A stretch of DNA of 8,148 nucleotides, from the NCBI GenBank assembly GCA_025965635.1, contig JAOPWO010000210.1:1-8148 (forward strand), read 5' to 3'. Below are positions 1-6,604 of this stretch, in pieces. A program made the position numbers and the translations under genes. Origin of the DNA: Modestobacter sp. (GTDB lineage: Bacteria > Actinomycetota > Actinomycetes > Mycobacteriales > Geodermatophilaceae). Positions within the stretch are counted from its first letter, which is position 1. Every line of letters begins with the position of its first letter. The notes beneath the pieces were generated by a model, which had not been told where the DNA came from, made no database searches, and saw nothing but the letters and a program-made list of their open reading frames with translations.

Positions 1-1336
1 CGCGCGGCGGCCCGTGCATCGTCCGCTGGTACATCAGCAGCACGTAGAGGGCGGCCAGCACGATCCCCGCGGTGGCGATGATCGTGTACACCGGCTCGGT
101 CGGGAACGAGCCGATGAGGACGAGGAACTCGCTGACGAAGCTGTTGGTGCCCGGCAGCGCCAGCGAGGCGAGCCCGGCGATCAGGAAGGCCCCGGCCAGC
201 AGCGGCGCCTTCGCCGCGACCCCGCCGTAGTCGCGGACGTGCCGGGAACCACCCCGGCTGATCAGCATGCCGACCACCAGGAAGAGCAGGCCGGTGGCGA
301 TGCCGTGGTTCACCATGTAGAGCACCGCGCCGGTGGCCGCCTCGGTGCTGAAGGCGAAGATGCCCAACGCGATGAAGCCGAAGTGCGCGATCGAGGTGTA
401 GGACACCAGCCGCTTCATGTCGCTCTGGCCCATCGCCAGCAGCGCGGCGTAGAGGATCCCGACGACGGCGAGCACCAGCACCCACGGCGCGAGTTCGCGG
501 GAGGCGTCGGGGAACAGCGGCAGGCAGTAGCGCAGGAAGCCGAAGGTGCCCACCTTGTCCAGCACCCCGACCAGCAGCACGGCGCTGCCGATGGGCGCCT
601 CGGCACCGGAGTCGGGCAGCCAGGTGTGGAACGGCACCAGCGGCGCCTTGATCGCGAAGGCGAGGAAGAAGCCGGCGAAGAGCAGCTTCTGCACGCCCGG
701 GTCGATGTCCAACTGGCGGAGCGCGTCGAAGGCGAAGGTGCCCTCCCCCAGCTGCGAGTTGCTGACCACGTACAGCCCGATCACCGCAGCCAGCATGACC
801 AGGCCGCCGAGCAGGCTGTAGAGGAAGAACTTCATCGCCGCGTACTGCCGGCGCGGCCCGCCGAAGCTGCCGATCAGGAAGTACATCGGGACGAGCATCG
901 CCTCGAAGAAGACGTAGAAGAGGAAGACGTCGGTCGCGGCGAAGACCCCGACCATCATCGCCTCGAGCAGCAGCAGCCAGGCGACGTAGGTGCGCATCGA
1001 CCGGCGCGCCGGCATCGGGTCGCGCCACGAGGCGACCAGCACCACCGGCACGAGCACGCCGATCAGCAGCAGCATGCTCAGCGCGATGCCGTCCACGCCG
1101 AGGGCGAAGGAGACACCGAAGTCGGGGATCCAGGGGACCGAGGTGGTCAGCTGGAACCGTTCCCCGCCGGTGTCGAAGGCGATCGTGGTGAGCACGGCGA
1201 GCAGCAGCACCAGCAGGCTGGTGCCCAGCGCGAGCTGGCGGGCCAGCAGGTCCCGCCCGCGGGGCAGCGCGGCGACGACCGCACTGCCGACCAGCGGGAC
1301 GACGATCATGGCCAGCAGCCACGGGACGTCGCTCAT
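1..1336 (-). CDS. nuoM: NADH-quinone oxidoreductase subunit M, first 445 residues (3' end outside window)
   Basis: NuoM (ND4 family) is an antiporter-like proton-pumping subunit between NuoL and NuoN. The frame opens with ATG at 1336-1334, overlapping the nuoL stop as ATGA, and runs without a stop to the left edge, giving 445 residues of an expected 500 or more. Seen: N-terminal helices, GVDGIALSMLLL (80-91), the channel glutamate Glu145 in FYVFFEAMLVPMYFLIGSF, Lys230 in AFAIKAPLVPFHTWLPDSGA, Lys261 in GVLDKVGTFGFLRYC, QSDMKRLVSYTSIAHFGFI and NHGIATGLLFLVVG. These match E. coli Glu144, Lys234 and Lys265. The last visible helix ends in YVLLMYQRTMHGPPR, which normally stands near the start of the final third of the protein. 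No strong ribosome site precedes the ATG (only AGG directly next to it), so translation probably depends on coupling to nuoL. NuoN would be expected next, outside the window. Confidence 0.96.
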   Translation of the reverse strand, partial: MSDVPWLLAMIVVPLVGSAVVAALPRGRDLLARQLALGTSLLVLLLAVLTTIAFDTGGERFQLTTSVPWIPDFGVSFALGVDGIALSMLLLIGVLVPVVLVASWRDPMPARRSMRTYVAWLLLLEAMMVGVFAATDVFLFYVFFEAMLVPMYFLIGSFGGPRRQYAAMKFFLYSLLGGLVMLAAVIGLYVVSNSQLGEGTFAFDALRQLDIDPGVQKLLFAGFFLAFAIKAPLVPFHTWLPDSGAEAPIGSAVLLVGVLDKVGTFGFLRYCLPLFPDASRELAPWVLVLAVVGILYAALLAMGQSDMKRLVSYTSIAHFGFIALGIFAFSTEAATGAVLYMVNHGIATGLLFLVVGMLISRGGSRHVRDYGGVAAKAPLLAGAFLIAGLASLALPGTNSFVSEFLVLIGSFPTEPVYTIIATAGIVLAALYVLLMYQRTMHGPPR

Positions 1337-3246
1337 CCTGCGGTCACCGCCACGAGGGCCCCGGCGACCAGCACCGCACCGCCCAGCATGCCGAGCGCGT
1401 AACTGCGCACGAAGCCGGTCTGCGCGCGGCCCAGCCGGGACGACGAGCCGCCCAGCGCCGCGGCTGTCCCGTTGACCACGCCGTCCACCCCTCGGTTGTC
1501 GACGAACACCAGTGCCCGGGTGAGCCACATCCCCGGCCGCATGAACAGCGACTCGTTGACCGTGTCCGCGTACAGCGCCCGGCGCGCGGCCCGCACCACC
1601 GGCGAGACCCGCGCCGGGGCGGTCACCGGCACCTCGCGCCGGCCGACGAACAGCCAGGCGGTGAGCACGCCCAGTGCCACCACGAGGGTGACCACGATGC
1701 TGACCACGATCGGTGCCACCACGTGGCCGGCCTCCTCGGGCTCACCGAACACCGGCTCCAGCCAGCCCGACAGCGGGAAGGCCTGCACCAGCAGGAAACC
1801 GGCGGCGACCGACCCGACCGCCAGCACCACCATCGGCGCGGTCATGACCGGCGGTGACTCGTGCGGGTGGACGCCGTCCTCCCAGCGGGCCGGGCCGAAG
1901 AAGGTCATCAGCATCAGCCGGGTCATGTAGAAGGCGGTGAGCCCGGCGCCCAGGATCGCCACGCCGCCGAGCACCCAGCCCCAGGTGCCGCCGTGGTCCA
2001 GCGCGGCCTCGATGATCGCGTCCTTGGTCCACCACCCGGACAGGAACGGGAAGCCGATGAGGGCCAGGTAGCCCAGCCCGAAGGTCACGAAGGTGACCTT
2101 CATCCTGCTCGCGAGGCCGCCGAACCGGCGGATGTCGGTCCGGTCGCCCATCCCGTGCATCACCGAGCCGGCCCCGAGGAACAGGCCGGCCTTGAAGAAA
2201 CCGTGGGTGAGCAGGTGCGCCAGGCCCGCGACGTAGCCGGCCGGGCCCAGCCCGACGGCGAGGAACATGTAGCCGATCTGGCTGACCGTGGAGTAGGCCA
2301 GCACCTTCTTGATGTCGTCCTGGGCGCAGCCGATGACGGCACCGATCAGCAGGGTGACCGCTCCGATGGCCAGGACGACGTTCCGTGCGGTGGGGGTGGC
2401 GTCGTAGATCGGCGCGCTGCGGGCGATCAGGTAGACCCCGGCGGTGACCATCGTCGCGGCGTGGATCAGCGCGGAGACCGGGGTCGGACCCTCCATGGCG
2501 TCGGGCAGCCACGCCTGCAGCGGGAACTGGCCGGACTTGCCGCACGCGCCGAGCAGCAGCAGCAGGCCCAGCGCGGTCACGGTGCCCCCGGCCAGCAGGC
2601 CGACCGAGCCGTGCACCCCGGCGTAGTCCGTCGTCCCGAGCTGGGCGAACATGATGAACACGGCGAGCGCCAGGCCGACGTCGCCGACCCGGTTCATGAT
2701 GAACGCCTTCTTGGCGGCGGTGGCCGCCGCCGGACGCCGGTACCAGAAGGCGATGAGCAGGTAGGACGCCAGGCCGACGCCCTCCCACCCGACGTAGAGC
2801 GCGACGTAGCTGTTCCCCAGGACCAGCAGGAGCATCGCGGCGACGAACAGGTTGAGGTAGGCGAAGAAGCGCCGGCGGGCGGCGTCGTGCGCCATGTAAC
2901 CGATCGAGTACACGTGGATCAGCGCACCGACCCCGGTGATCAGCAACACGAACAGCGCCGACAGCGGGTCGAACAGCAGCCCCGCCTGGACGTCGAGGGT
3001 GCCGGTCTGCATGAACGTGTACAGGTCGACCTGGACCGACCGGCCCTCGACCCCGGCCAGCTGCACGGTGCACAGCAGGCCGATCACGAAGGCGACGACC
3101 ACGGTGGCCGTGCCCAGCAGGTGGCCCCAGCGGTCGGTGCGGCGGCCGCCCAGCAGCAGCACCGCGGCACCGGCCAGCGGCAGCGCGATCAGCAGCCAGG
3201 AGGCAGCCAGCAACCCCTCGGCGGGCAGCGTCTCAGACCCGGTCAC
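1333..3246 (-). CDS. nuoL: NADH-quinone oxidoreductase subunit L (antiporter-like)
   Basis: NuoL (ND5 family, MrpA-like) is the distal proton-pumping subunit of the membrane arm and carries the long lateral helix that runs along NuoM and NuoN. The 637-residue length is normal (E. coli 613). Proton-channel residues are intact: Glu155 in YVGWEGVGLASYLLI, Asp189 in MNRVGDVGLAL, Lys237 in GACGKSGQFPLQAWLPDAM, His263 in ALIHAATMVTAGVYL, His345 and His349 in LAHLLTHGFFKAGLFLGAGS, and Lys408 in SGWWTKDAI. These correspond to E. coli Glu144, Asp178, Lys229, His254, His334/338 and Lys399. The C-terminal part, with helix 510-533 region and YADTVNESLFMRPG (556-572 area), fits the lateral-helix end and the last helix near 615-635. 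The start is GTG at 3246-3244 with only a weak GGGGA site upstream. The stop overlaps nuoM as ATGA. Confidence 0.97.
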   Translation of the reverse strand: MTGSETLPAEGLLAASWLLIALPLAGAAVLLLGGRRTDRWGHLLGTATVVVAFVIGLLCTVQLAGVEGRSVQVDLYTFMQTGTLDVQAGLLFDPLSALFVLLITGVGALIHVYSIGYMAHDAARRRFFAYLNLFVAAMLLLVLGNSYVALYVGWEGVGLASYLLIAFWYRRPAAATAAKKAFIMNRVGDVGLALAVFIMFAQLGTTDYAGVHGSVGLLAGGTVTALGLLLLLGACGKSGQFPLQAWLPDAMEGPTPVSALIHAATMVTAGVYLIARSAPIYDATPTARNVVLAIGAVTLLIGAVIGCAQDDIKKVLAYSTVSQIGYMFLAVGLGPAGYVAGLAHLLTHGFFKAGLFLGAGSVMHGMGDRTDIRRFGGLASRMKVTFVTFGLGYLALIGFPFLSGWWTKDAIIEAALDHGGTWGWVLGGVAILGAGLTAFYMTRLMLMTFFGPARWEDGVHPHESPPVMTAPMVVLAVGSVAAGFLLVQAFPLSGWLEPVFGEPEEAGHVVAPIVVSIVVTLVVALGVLTAWLFVGRREVPVTAPARVSPVVRAARRALYADTVNESLFMRPGMWLTRALVFVDNRGVDGVVNGTAAALGGSSSRLGRAQTGFVRSYALGMLGGAVLVAGALVAVTAG

Positions 3247-3267
3247 AGCGCGGTGTCCCCGTCTCGC

Positions 3268-3567
3268 TCAGTACTTCAGCAGGTTGGCGTCGTCGACGGA
3301 GGTCGACCGTCGGGTCCGGTAGATCGACATGATGATCGCCAGGCCGACCACGACCTCGGCGGCCGCGACGACCATGACGAAGAAGGCGATCAGCTGGCCG
3401 TCGATCGTCCCCGTCGTGCGGGCGAAGGTCACCAGCGTGAGGTTGACCGAGTTGAGCATCAGCTCGACGCACATGAAGACGACGATCGCGTTGCGGCGCA
3501 CGAGCACGCCGACCGCACCGATGGTGAACAGCACGGCGGCCAGCACGAGGTAGTTGACGATGCTCAC
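3268..3567 (-). CDS. nuoK: NADH-quinone oxidoreductase subunit K
   Basis: NuoK (ND4L family; related to MrpC/MnhC of Na+/H+ antiporters) is a three-helix membrane subunit that forms part of the central proton path of complex I. The 99-residue product matches the family's usual length of about 100. Helices lie near 3-22, 27-49 and 57-81. The two buried glutamates needed for proton transfer are present: Glu35 in FMCVELMLNSVNL and Glu71 in VVAAAEVVVGLAI, matching E. coli Glu36 and Glu72. The start is GTG at 3567-3565 because GGAGGT stands six bases upstream and the homologous protein begins at this point; the same frame stays open further upstream to an ATG at 3732, but that stretch overlaps nuoJ and reads as Pro/Arg-rich shadow sequence. 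It ends with TGA 21 bases before nuoL, in the same reading frame as nuoL. Confidence 0.96.
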   Translation of the reverse strand: MSIVNYLVLAAVLFTIGAVGVLVRRNAIVVFMCVELMLNSVNLTLVTFARTTGTIDGQLIAFFVMVVAAAEVVVGLAIIMSIYRTRRSTSVDDANLLKY

Positions 3568-3623
3568 CGGCCCACCTCCGGCGCGGGGGCGGAACGGGTG
3601 CTCCGTGCTGTCAGGCGTCTCAT
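3564..3623 (-). CDS. Possible 19-codon coupling mini-ORF between nuoJ and nuoK
   Basis: The 52-base space between nuoJ and nuoK is spanned by a tiny open frame, peptide MRRLTARSTRSAPAPEVGR. Its ATG (3623-3621) overlaps the nuoJ stop as ATGA, and its TGA (3566-3564) overlaps the nuoK GTG as GTGA. GGAGAG lies 11 bases upstream of its ATG, a usable but not ideal ribosome site. The peptide is basic, has no membrane segment or known domain, and I recognise no family. If translated, its likely role would be to carry ribosomes from nuoJ to nuoK rather than to make a working protein (inference). In GC-rich DNA such a short frame can arise by chance, so confidence that it is a real gene is low. Confidence 0.25.
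   Translation of the reverse strand: MRRLTARSTRSAPAPEVGR
3568..3579 (-). promoter_or_regulatory. Shine-Dalgarno site of nuoK
   Basis: GGAGGT (3579-3574) lies six bases before the GTG at 3567. It settles the start of nuoK at GTG rather than at the upstream in-frame ATG. The same bases are codons 15-17 of the possible mini-ORF at 3623-3564. Confidence 0.85.
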
Positions 3624-4513
3624 CGGGGGGCCTGCTCTCCGCTGCCGGGGGTCGTGCCGGTCGAGGTGCCGCCGACCGTGCCCAACGCGGCGTCAGTGCC
3701 CCCGCTGTGCGGGATGCCGGCCCGCTCGGCACCGACGCTGCCGGACGGCGGCAGCTCGTCGACCACCTGCGGTTCGACCCCGGTGCTGAAGCTGGCCGCC
3801 GCGGGTGACCCGTCCGGCAGCCGGCCGGGCGCCGCGATCGAGTTGGCCCGGGCGTACACGCCGGGGCCGGGCAGCGTCTGCGGGTGGTCGGCGGTCAGGA
3901 AGCGGGCCCGGGAGAGCTCCTTCTGCGTCTGCCGGGTGCCGGGCTCGCGCTCGGTGTGCGCCAACACCATCGCCCCGACCGCCGCGGTGATCAGCAGCGC
4001 GCTGGTCACCTCGAAGGCCAGCAGGTACCGGGTGAACAGCACCTCGGCGATCGCCTCGACGTTGCCGTTCGCGGCGCCGCCCTCCTCGCCCTGCACGGCG
4101 GCCAGACCGCGGACGACGGTCCCCTCGGCGGCCCGGGCGATCCCGGCGCCGACCAGCGCGGCGAAGCCGATGCCGAGCACGATCCCGGCAACCCGCTGAC
4201 CGCGAAGCGTCTCCACCACGGAGTCGGAGCTGTCCCGGCCGACCATCATCAGCACGAAGAGGAACAGGATCATGATCGCGCCGGTGTAGACGATGATCTG
4301 CACCGCGCCGAGGAACGGCGCCTCCTGGACCACGTAGAACACGCCCAGCGCGAGCATGGTGTTCACCAGCCACAGCGCGGAGTGGACCGCGTTGCGGCTG
4401 AGCACCATGCCCAGCGCCCCGGCCAGGGCGACCGGCCCCAGCACCCAGAAGACGATCGCCTCCCCGGTGCCGATGACCACCCCGCCCTCGGCGGCCGCCA
4501 CCAGGACGGTCAT
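3620..4513 (-). CDS. nuoJ: NADH-quinone oxidoreductase subunit J, with long C-terminal tail
   Basis: NuoJ (ND6 family) is a small membrane subunit that couples the quinone end of complex I to the proton channels; its third helix contains a pi-bulge that changes shape during turnover. The 297-residue product is much longer than E. coli NuoJ (184). Seen: helix 1 around 17-38, SRNAVHSALWL (39-49) into helix 2, the key helix 3 VQIIVYTGAIMILFLFVLMM (71-90) with Tyr76 and the glycine of the bulge, helix 4 near 106-126, an extracytoplasmic loop 127-160, and helix 5 near 162-186 with Glu168. Residues from about 188 form a hydrophilic tail: a segment with PGVYARANS and LPDGSP that resembles other actinobacterial NuoJ as I remember them, then about 54 residues rich in Gly, Ser, Thr and Pro. 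The start is ATG 4513-4511 with GAGGAG five bases upstream, inside nuoI. Third-position G/C stays high to the TGA, so the tail is translated sequence rather than a frameshift. Confidence 0.96.
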   Translation of the reverse strand: MTVLVAAAEGGVVIGTGEAIVFWVLGPVALAGALGMVLSRNAVHSALWLVNTMLALGVFYVVQEAPFLGAVQIIVYTGAIMILFLFVLMMVGRDSSDSVVETLRGQRVAGIVLGIGFAALVGAGIARAAEGTVVRGLAAVQGEEGGAANGNVEAIAEVLFTRYLLAFEVTSALLITAAVGAMVLAHTEREPGTRQTQKELSRARFLTADHPQTLPGPGVYARANSIAAPGRLPDGSPAAASFSTGVEPQVVDELPPSGSVGAERAGIPHSGGTDAALGTVGGTSTGTTPGSGEQAPR

Positions 4514-5136
4514 GCCCGCTCCTCGGTGAGCGGCTCGGCCGCCGACCCGGGCCGCGGGTCGCGCAGGTAGTAGTCCTTCTCGTCGTCACCGAGGCGCATG
4601 GGGTGCGGAGGCGCCTCCATGCCCGGCAGCAGCGGGGCCATCAACTGCTCCTTGGTGAAGATCAGGTCCTGCCGGTTGTCGTCGGCCAGCTCGAAGTCGT
4701 TGCTCATGGTCAGCGACCGGGTGGGACAGGCCTCGATGCACAGCCCGCAGAAGATGCAGCGCAGGTAGTTGATCTGGTAGACCGCGCCGTACCGCTCCCC
4801 GGGGGAGAACCGCGCCTCGTCGGTGTTGTCGCCACCCTCGACGTAGATCGCGTCGGCCGGGCACGCCCAGGCGCACAGCTCGCACCCGACGCACTTCTCC
4901 AGCCCGTCGGGGTGCCGGTTGAGCACGTGCCGCCCGTGGTAGCGCGGCTTGGTCACCTTCGGGACGTCCGGGTACTCCTCGGTCGTCACCTTCTTGAACA
5001 TCGTGGCGAAGGTGACGCCGAAGCCCTGGCCGGGGCCGGGCAGCCAGCTGGCGCGCCTGGCCGGCGGTGCGCCGGTCTCGGCGGGCCGGGCGACCTCCGC
5101 GTCGCTGGACCGCGGTGCCGGGGTGTTGTCAGACAT
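4510..5136 (-). CDS. nuoI: NADH-quinone oxidoreductase subunit I (two 4Fe-4S ferredoxin-type)
   Basis: NuoI (TYKY/PSST-adjacent subunit) carries clusters N6a and N6b, which relay electrons from NuoG to the terminal cluster in NuoB at the quinone site. The 208-residue protein shows both 4Fe-4S motifs complete: CVGCELCAWACP with Cys82, 85, 88 and 92, and CIFCGLCIEACP with Cys127, 130, 133 and 137. The two motifs are separated by the usual segment with GERYGAVYQINYLRC. NHPDGLEKC-like context (NRHPDGLEKC, 73-82) is typical of the family. The first 35 or so residues are Pro/Ala/Ser-rich and probably disordered, ahead of the amphipathic GFGVTFATMFKK segment that sits on the membrane arm; E. coli NuoI has about 180 residues, so this is a modest N-terminal extension. 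The ATG at 5136-5134 is fixed by AGGAGG six bases upstream. The stop overlaps the nuoJ start as ATGA. Confidence 0.97.
   Translation of the reverse strand: MSDNTPAPRSSDAEVARPAETGAPPARRASWLPGPGQGFGVTFATMFKKVTTEEYPDVPKVTKPRYHGRHVLNRHPDGLEKCVGCELCAWACPADAIYVEGGDNTDEARFSPGERYGAVYQINYLRCIFCGLCIEACPTRSLTMSNDFELADDNRQDLIFTKEQLMAPLLPGMEAPPHPMRLGDDEKDYYLRDPRPGSAAEPLTEERA
4514..4524 (-). promoter_or_regulatory. Shine-Dalgarno site of nuoJ
   Basis: GAGGAG (4524-4519) lies five bases before the ATG at 4513, inside the last codons of nuoI (the Glu-Glu pair). It supports this ATG, which overlaps the nuoI stop as ATGA. Confidence 0.8.
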
Positions 5137-6604
5137 CGCCGTCCTCCTCTGGTGTGGTGCTGGAGCCGCGGCGCCCGCTGCTGACGACCCCGCCGGCGAC
5201 GACCGTCGCGCGGCGCAGCCGCGGCGACGGCGGGACCGTCAGGTCCATCGGCGGGATCGGGTACCCGCCCTCGGCCCGCTCCGGACCGCGGCGGTCGGCC
5301 GGACGACGGCGGGGGCCGGCCGCCGGCAGGACCTCGGGTTCGGGCTCGGTGGGCCGGATCGAGCCGGCCGCGGCCTTGGCCGCGGCGATCCGGGTCGACC
5401 GGTTGTTCGCCCGGGAGGCGAGGAGCAGCCCGCCGAGGACGATCAGGGCGATCGGGACGCCGACGAACAGCGCCACCTGACCGCCGTCCAGGTCGGCCTC
5501 GCGGGAGACCGTGCGCATGGTGGCGACGACCAGGATCCAGAGCAGCGCGGTCGGGACCAGGACCTTCCAGCCGAACCGCATGAACTGGTCGTACCGGAGC
5601 CGGGGCAGCGTGCCGCGCAGCCAGATGAAGACGAACAGCGCGGCGACGACCTTGCCGAAGAACCAGAGCAGCGGCCACCAACCGGTGTTGGCGCCGTCCC
5701 ACATCGAGATCGGCCACGGGGCTCGCCAGCCGCCCAGGAACAGGGTGGCGCACAGCGCCGAGACGGTCACCATGTTGACGTACTCGGCGAGGAAGAACAG
5801 CGCGAACTTCAGCGACGAGTACTCGGTGTGGAAGCCACCGACCAGTTCGCTCTCGGCCTCGGGGAGGTCGAAGGGCGCCCGGTTGGTCTCCCCGACCACG
5901 GCGATGACGTAGATGACGAAGGAGACCGGCAGCAGCAGCGCGTACCAGCTGGGCCCGGTGAAGTCGAGGCCGAAGAAGCTCAGCGACGTGCCGTCGGCCT
6001 GCGCGGCCACGATCTCGGAGGTGGACATCGAGCCCGCGTAGAGGAAGACCGCGACGATGGACAGGCCCATCGCGATCTCGTAGCTGACCATCTGGGCCGC
6101 GCTGCGCAGCGAGCCGAGCATCGGGTACGTGGAGCCGGACGCCCAGCCGGCGAGCACGATGCCGTAGACGCCCATCGCCGAGCAGGCCAGCACGATCAGC
6201 ACGCCGATCGGGGCGTCGGTGAGCTGCAGGGGGGTGCGCTCCCCGAAGATGCTCACGGTCGGGCCGAGCGGGATCACCGAGAAGGCCAGGAACGCCGGGA
6301 TGGTGGCGATCACCGGGGCGAGGAAGTACACCGGCCGGTCGGCCAGCGTCGGCATGATGTCTTCCTTGAACGCCAGCTTCAGGCCGTCGGCGAGGCTCTG
6401 CAGGTAGCCGCGCGGGCCGACCCGGTTGGGGCCGATCCGCTGCTGCATGCGGGCGACGACCTTGCGCTCGAAGACGATCGCGAACAGCGTCATGAGCACC
6501 AGCACGCCGAAGATCCCGACGATCTTGATGAGCACGATCCACCAGACGTCGGAACCGAAGTCCTCGAGCGTCGGCTGGTCGGGGGCGGCGAGCACGTCGA
6601 TCAC
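5129..6604 (-). CDS. nuoH: NADH-quinone oxidoreductase subunit H, with C-terminal extension
   Basis: NuoH (ND1 family) is the membrane subunit that forms most of the quinone-binding chamber and links it to the proton channels. The 491-residue product is longer than E. coli NuoH (about 325). Seen: first membrane helix around 22-45; the cytoplasmic loop RIGPNRVGPRGYLQSLADG (56-74) lining the quinone entry; SYEIAMG with Glu175; the acidic loop GETNRAPFDLPEAESELVGG (238-257), with Glu239, Glu249, Glu251 and Glu253; HTEYSSLKF with Glu261; FLAEYVNM with Glu274; and late helices near 311-328, 345-363 and 377-397. From about 398 to the end it is a hydrophilic, Pro/Arg-rich tail. The start is GTG at 6604-6602, preceded by GGAGGTGA at the right distance and overlapping the nuoG stop. 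The stop overlaps nuoI by 8 bases. Actinobacteria normally use menaquinone, so menaquinone is the likely substrate (inference). Confidence 0.97.
   Translation of the reverse strand: MIDVLAAPDQPTLEDFGSDVWWIVLIKIVGIFGVLVLMTLFAIVFERKVVARMQQRIGPNRVGPRGYLQSLADGLKLAFKEDIMPTLADRPVYFLAPVIATIPAFLAFSVIPLGPTVSIFGERTPLQLTDAPIGVLIVLACSAMGVYGIVLAGWASGSTYPMLGSLRSAAQMVSYEIAMGLSIVAVFLYAGSMSTSEIVAAQADGTSLSFFGLDFTGPSWYALLLPVSFVIYVIAVVGETNRAPFDLPEAESELVGGFHTEYSSLKFALFFLAEYVNMVTVSALCATLFLGGWRAPWPISMWDGANTGWWPLLWFFGKVVAALFVFIWLRGTLPRLRYDQFMRFGWKVLVPTALLWILVVATMRTVSREADLDGGQVALFVGVPIALIVLGGLLLASRANNRSTRIAAAKAAAGSIRPTEPEPEVLPAAGPRRRPADRRGPERAEGGYPIPPMDLTVPPSPRLRRATVVAGGVVSSGRRGSSTTPEEDGDV
5137..5148 (-). promoter_or_regulatory. 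Shine-Dalgarno site of nuoI
   Basis: AGGAGG (5148-5143) lies six bases before the ATG at 5136, inside the end of nuoH, where it encodes part of the Glu-Glu-Asp C-terminus. It fixes the nuoI start and implies independent as well as coupled initiation. Confidence 0.85.

Noticed and set aside
14..1402. A 462-codon plus-strand open frame opposite nuoM
   Set aside because: It is rich in Glu, Gln, His, Asp and Arg, the typical antisense image of a hydrophobic GC-rich membrane protein gene.
3568..3619. Terminator or promoter in the nuoJ-nuoK gap
   Set aside because: Only a 4-base CGGA/TCCG stem and a weak imperfect hairpin over the nuoK ribosome site are visible, with no T-run. I see no convincing -35/-10 pair, and the genes on both sides belong to the same operon.
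3568..3732. Upstream extension of nuoK to the in-frame ATG at 3732
   Set aside because: It would add 55 Pro/Arg/Ser-rich residues before the conserved first helix and overlap nuoJ by over 100 bases. The GTG at 3567 has an ideal ribosome site and gives the family's normal length.
1861..3789. A 642-codon plus-strand open frame opposite nuoL, nuoK and part of nuoJ
   Set aside because: It has the same hydrophilic, compositionally biased shadow pattern, no domain and no good ribosome site that I could identify, and is fully explained by the codon bias of the opposite genes.
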